Notes under the pieces: model-generated | What the model was told of the DNA's origin: nothing | What the model saw: the letters and a program-made list of their open reading frames with translations, nothing else | Database searches by the model: none | Shown here: positions 13,133 to 15,643 of the stretch, in pieces | Layout of the letters: the number at the start of each line of letters is the position of its first letter | How positions within the stretch are numbered: the first letter of the stretch is position 1 | Translations under genes and position numbers: made by a program | Assembly (NCBI GenBank): GCA_050920955.1 | Contig: JBPBQS010000140.1 | Span: 1-15,643, forward strand | Length of the DNA stretch: 15,643 bases | From: CAXSEF01 sp050920955 | GTDB lineage: Bacteria; Pseudomonadota; Alphaproteobacteria; Acetobacterales; Acetobacteraceae | Direction of reading: 5' to 3'

Positions 13133-15130
13133 ATGAACAAACGCCACCCCGCCGTCCTCCTGGCCGCCCTTCTCGCCGCCCCTGCCGCGGCCCACGCCGA
13201 CCCCCGCCAGCCCCGCCTGTTCGACTCCCTGTCCCTCTCGCCCGACGGCGCCCACGTCGCCAGCATCGAGCACGACGAGCCCGCGATCGACGGCGACGAG
13301 CCCACCCACCGCCTGGTGCTCCGCGCCACGCAAGGCGGCGCCGAGGCCACCGTGGCGCTCCCCTGCGGCGCCGTTCCCGACTGCCGCCCGAGCGACCCTG
13401 CCTTCTCCCCCGACGGCACGCGCCTCGCCTTCGTCCTGAAGCAGCCGGACGACGCGCGCTCCTACGTGTTCGAGGTCGCCCCCGACGGCACCGCGCTCTC
13501 GCAGCGCCTGGCGTTCGACGGCGCGCTGGGCGGCCTGCGCTACGGCCCGGACGGCCGCCTGGCGCTGCTGGCGATCCCGGGCGCCCACAAGGAGGCCGGC
13601 GCGGTCAAGCCCGGTGCCCCCCCGTCCGGCGAGATCGGCACCACCGCCGACGAGCAGCGCATCGCCCTCCTCGAAGGCGACGCCCTGCGCCTGGTCTCGC
13701 CCCCCGACCTCTACGTCTACGAGTACGACTGGCGCCCTGGCGGCGGCTTCGTGGGCACCGCCGCCCCCGGCAACGGCGACAACCAGTGGTGGGTCGCCCG
13801 CCTCTGGTCCTTCCCCGACGCGGCCCCCGGCTCCGCCGCCGCCCCCGCAAGGCCCCGCGTCCTCTACACGCCCCCGCCCACGCAGCAGCTCGCGAACCCC
13901 GTGGTCTCCCCCGACGGCCGCACCGTGGCCTTCATCGGCGGCATCATGAGCGACTTCGGCTCCACCGGCGGCGACGCCTTCACCCTGCCGCTTGACGCCA
14001 GGCCCGGCACGCGCCCCACGAACCTGACCCCCGCCATGCCCGCCTCCGTCACGGCGCTCGACTGGCACTGCCCCGGCGCCGGCCTGACCGCCACCGCGTT
14101 GCAGGGCGCCGACACGCAGATCCTCGCCCTGGATGCGCCCTCGCCCCACCCCCGCCGCCTGTGGTCCGGCCCGCAGACCCTGCGCGCCGCCGGCTACGCG
14201 GACGCCCTGGCGTGCGGCGCCCACGCCACCGCCGCGATCCACCAGACCTTCTCCACGCCCCCCGAGATCGAGATCGGCGCGATCGGCGCCTGGCACGACC
14301 TGACCCGCGCCAACGCCGGCCTCGACGCCCCGGTGGAGGCGCGCAGCCTCGAATGGACCAGCGACGGCCACACGGTGCAGGGCTGGCTGCTCCAGCCCGC
14401 CGGCCGCGCGAAGGCCCTGCACCAGCGCATGATCACGGTGGTGCACGGCGGCCCCGCGGCCGCGTCCACGCCCTCGTTCGTGACCCAGGCCGGCGAGCGC
14501 TGGCTGCTCGACGCCGGCTACGACGTGTTCCTGCCCAACCCGCGCGGCTCCTTCGGCGGCGGCGAGGCCTTCACCCTGGCCAACCGCCGCGACTTCGGCC
14601 ACGGCGACCTGCGCGACATCCTGCGCGGCGTCGACGCCGCCCTGCAGGCCGCGCCCATCGACCCTGCCGGCCTGGGCCTGATGGGCTACAGCTACGGCGG
14701 CTACATGGCGATGTGGGCCGCGACCCAGACCACGCGCTTCCGCGCCATCGTCGCCGGCGCCGGCGTCTCCAACTGGCAGTCGTACTACGGGGAGAACGGC
14801 ATCGACCAGTGGATGATCCCGTACTTCGGCGCCTCCGTGTACGACGACCCCGCCGCCTACGCCCGCTCCTCGCCGATGACCTTCATCAGGCAGGTCCGCA
14901 CGCCCACCTTCGAGTTCGTGGGCGACCGCGACCTGGAGTGCCCGATGCCGCAGACCCAGGAGTTCTGGCACGCCCTGCACACGCTCGGCGTGCCCACCGA
15001 GTTCGTGGTCTACCCCGGCCAGGGCCACGAGCTGCACGACGCCCACGACCGCGCCGACGCCAAGGCCCGCACCCTCGCCTGGTTCGCCCGCTGGCTCGAC
15101 GCCCCGGCCCCCACGCGCCCCCGCCCCTGA
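13133..15130 (+). CDS. Secreted S9 family prolyl-oligopeptidase-like peptidase
   Basis: A 665-residue protein with signal peptide MNKRHPAVLLAALLAAPAAAHA (cleavage near residue 22), so probably periplasmic. Residues of about 30-390 show WD40-like beta-propeller repeats, for example SLSPDGAHVASIEH, AFSPDGTRLAFVLK and VVSPDGRTVAFIGG. The C-terminal alpha/beta hydrolase domain begins near 405 with VQGWLLQPAGR and contains VVHGGP, FLPNPRGSFGGGEAF, the nucleophile Ser 520 in GYSYGGYMA, Asp 600 in GDRDLECP and His 632 in GQGHELHD. These form the Ser-Asp-His triad of family S9. Such enzymes cleave oligopeptides, often after Pro or as dipeptidyl or acylaminoacyl peptidases. The ATG follows a weak GCGGA. 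The next gene starts 154 bp downstream and may be separately transcribed. Confidence 0.92.
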   Translation: MNKRHPAVLLAALLAAPAAAHADPRQPRLFDSLSLSPDGAHVASIEHDEPAIDGDEPTHRLVLRATQGGAEATVALPCGAVPDCRPSDPAFSPDGTRLAFVLKQPDDARSYVFEVAPDGTALSQRLAFDGALGGLRYGPDGRLALLAIPGAHKEAGAVKPGAPPSGEIGTTADEQRIALLEGDALRLVSPPDLYVYEYDWRPGGGFVGTAAPGNGDNQWWVARLWSFPDAAPGSAAAPARPRVLYTPPPTQQLANPVVSPDGRTVAFIGGIMSDFGSTGGDAFTLPLDARPGTRPTNLTPAMPASVTALDWHCPGAGLTATALQGADTQILALDAPSPHPRRLWSGPQTLRAAGYADALACGAHATAAIHQTFSTPPEIEIGAIGAWHDLTRANAGLDAPVEARSLEWTSDGHTVQGWLLQPAGRAKALHQRMITVVHGGPAAASTPSFVTQAGERWLLDAGYDVFLPNPRGSFGGGEAFTLANRRDFGHGDLRDILRGVDAALQAAPIDPAGLGLMGYSYGGYMAMWAATQTTRFRAIVAGAGVSNWQSYYGENGIDQWMIPYFGASVYDDPAAYARSSPMTFIRQVRTPTFEFVGDRDLECPMPQTQEFWHALHTLGVPTEFVVYPGQGHELHDAHDRADAKARTLAWFARWLDAPAPTRPRP

Positions 15131-15284
15131 GCGCCCCGCCCTCCATGGCAGGGAATTTGCACCGCGCCCCCGAATGCGGAAAAGACGCCGCATATCTCTC
15201 GCCCTGCGCGACGACATTGCCTTATCGTTGCGCATCCAGCCTGACCCCGACGATCACCGCCGCCGCCAGGGAGCGCCCGCCGCC

Positions 15285-15643
15285 ATGAAATCGAGCCGCA
15301 TGACGACCTACATCGTCGTCGCCATGATCCTGGGGATCGCCGTCGGCGCCCTGGTCAACAGCCAGACCGTCGACCCCGCGACCCACAAGCTGTTCGCCGG
15401 CTACGTCTCGATCGGCAGCATGATCTTCCTGCGCCTGATCAAGATGATCATCGCCCCCCTGGTGTTCTCCACCCTGGTCACCGGCATCGGCCACATGTCC
15501 GACACTGGCGCCGTCGGCCGCGTCGGCGGCAAGGCCATGCTGTGGTTCGTGTGCGCGTCGTTGGTCTCGCTCACCCTGGGCCTGATCCTGGTCAACCTGT
15601 TCGGCCCCGGCGTCGGCATCCACAAGGTCGTCAGCGCCGCCGC
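15285..15643 (+). CDS. Dicarboxylate/amino acid:cation symporter (DAACS), 5' end
   Basis: The first 119 residues of a membrane transporter cut by the window end. ATG at 15285 has AGGGAG about eleven bases upstream; a second ATG at 15300 is possible. MTTYIVVAMILGIAVGALVN is the first membrane helix, then GYVSIGSMIFLRLIKMIIAPLVFSTLVTGIGHMSDTGAVGRVGGKAMLWF, the hallmark of the GltP/DctA family, and a third helix from about residue 84. Substrates are C4-dicarboxylates or Glu/Asp, with protons or Na+. Which one cannot be decided from the N-terminal part. Confidence 0.9.
   Translation, partial: MKSSRMTTYIVVAMILGIAVGALVNSQTVDPATHKLFAGYVSIGSMIFLRLIKMIIAPLVFSTLVTGIGHMSDTGAVGRVGGKAMLWFVCASLVSLTLGLILVNLFGPGVGIHKVVSAA

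Noticed and set aside
11487..13136. A 549-codon plus-strand frame antisense to the kinase
   Set aside because: Pro/Arg-rich shadow of the kinase gene that runs across the palindromes and element B5.
13019..15235. A 738-codon minus-strand frame antisense to the S9 peptidase
   Set aside because: Antisense shadow; the plus-strand protein has a signal peptide, propeller and complete catalytic triad.

Overview
The window comes from a very GC-rich bacterium with strong C/G preference at third codon positions. Gene content (LutB/LutC lactate-oxidation proteins, a thioredoxin-like 2Fe-2S ferredoxin of the CxxC...CxxxC kind, DAACS transporter) and a characteristic T-rich/A-rich hairpin repeat together suggest an alphaproteobacterium, most likely Acetobacteraceae. 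This placement is an inference from recognisable families, not from a marker gene. No tRNA, rRNA, CRISPR array, transposase or phage gene is visible. Many long antisense open frames are shadows produced by the base composition.

Layout. 1-305 is the 3' end of a plus-strand GH128-type glycosidase. 306-807 has a hairpin repeat (A1) abutting a decayed Gly-rich small-protein gene. From 2409 down to 808 (minus) lies a GT-C-like polytopic membrane protein. The minus-strand block 5401-2582 is lutB, then lutC, then an Smr-domain nuclease-like gene; lutC and smr overlap by GTGA, while lutB and lutC are separated by a 127-bp multi-hairpin element. Next, also on the minus strand, come a 2Fe-2S ferredoxin (6051-5713), ybaB-recR (7167-6240) and a fluoroacetate-dehalogenase-like hydrolase (8307-7387). 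The plus strand then carries a PLP-dependent decarboxylase (8543-9967) and a TetX-like FAD monooxygenase (10351-11484). An APH/choline-kinase-fold phosphotransferase is on the minus strand (12605-11652). A secreted S9 prolyl-oligopeptidase-like peptidase (13133-15130) and the start of a dicarboxylate/amino-acid:cation symporter (15285 to the window end) are on the plus strand.

Most of these genes are ordinary housekeeping or metabolic genes. The unexplained structure is in the gaps. Two families of hairpin-rich intergenic elements, called A and B here, recur at least eight times. Members of both families share the same outer end sequence (GGAAGCAAG ... CTTGCTTCC), and six of them begin within about 0-16 bp of a stop codon. 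The stems of the B family change in compensating pairs between copies, which argues that the folded form is maintained. Two B copies lie instead in divergent promoter regions. Other points worth checking are a gene remnant fused to a repeat end, a lut locus without lutA, ybaB-recR without dnaX, and a tight trio of 17-nt palindromes upstream of the S9 peptidase.
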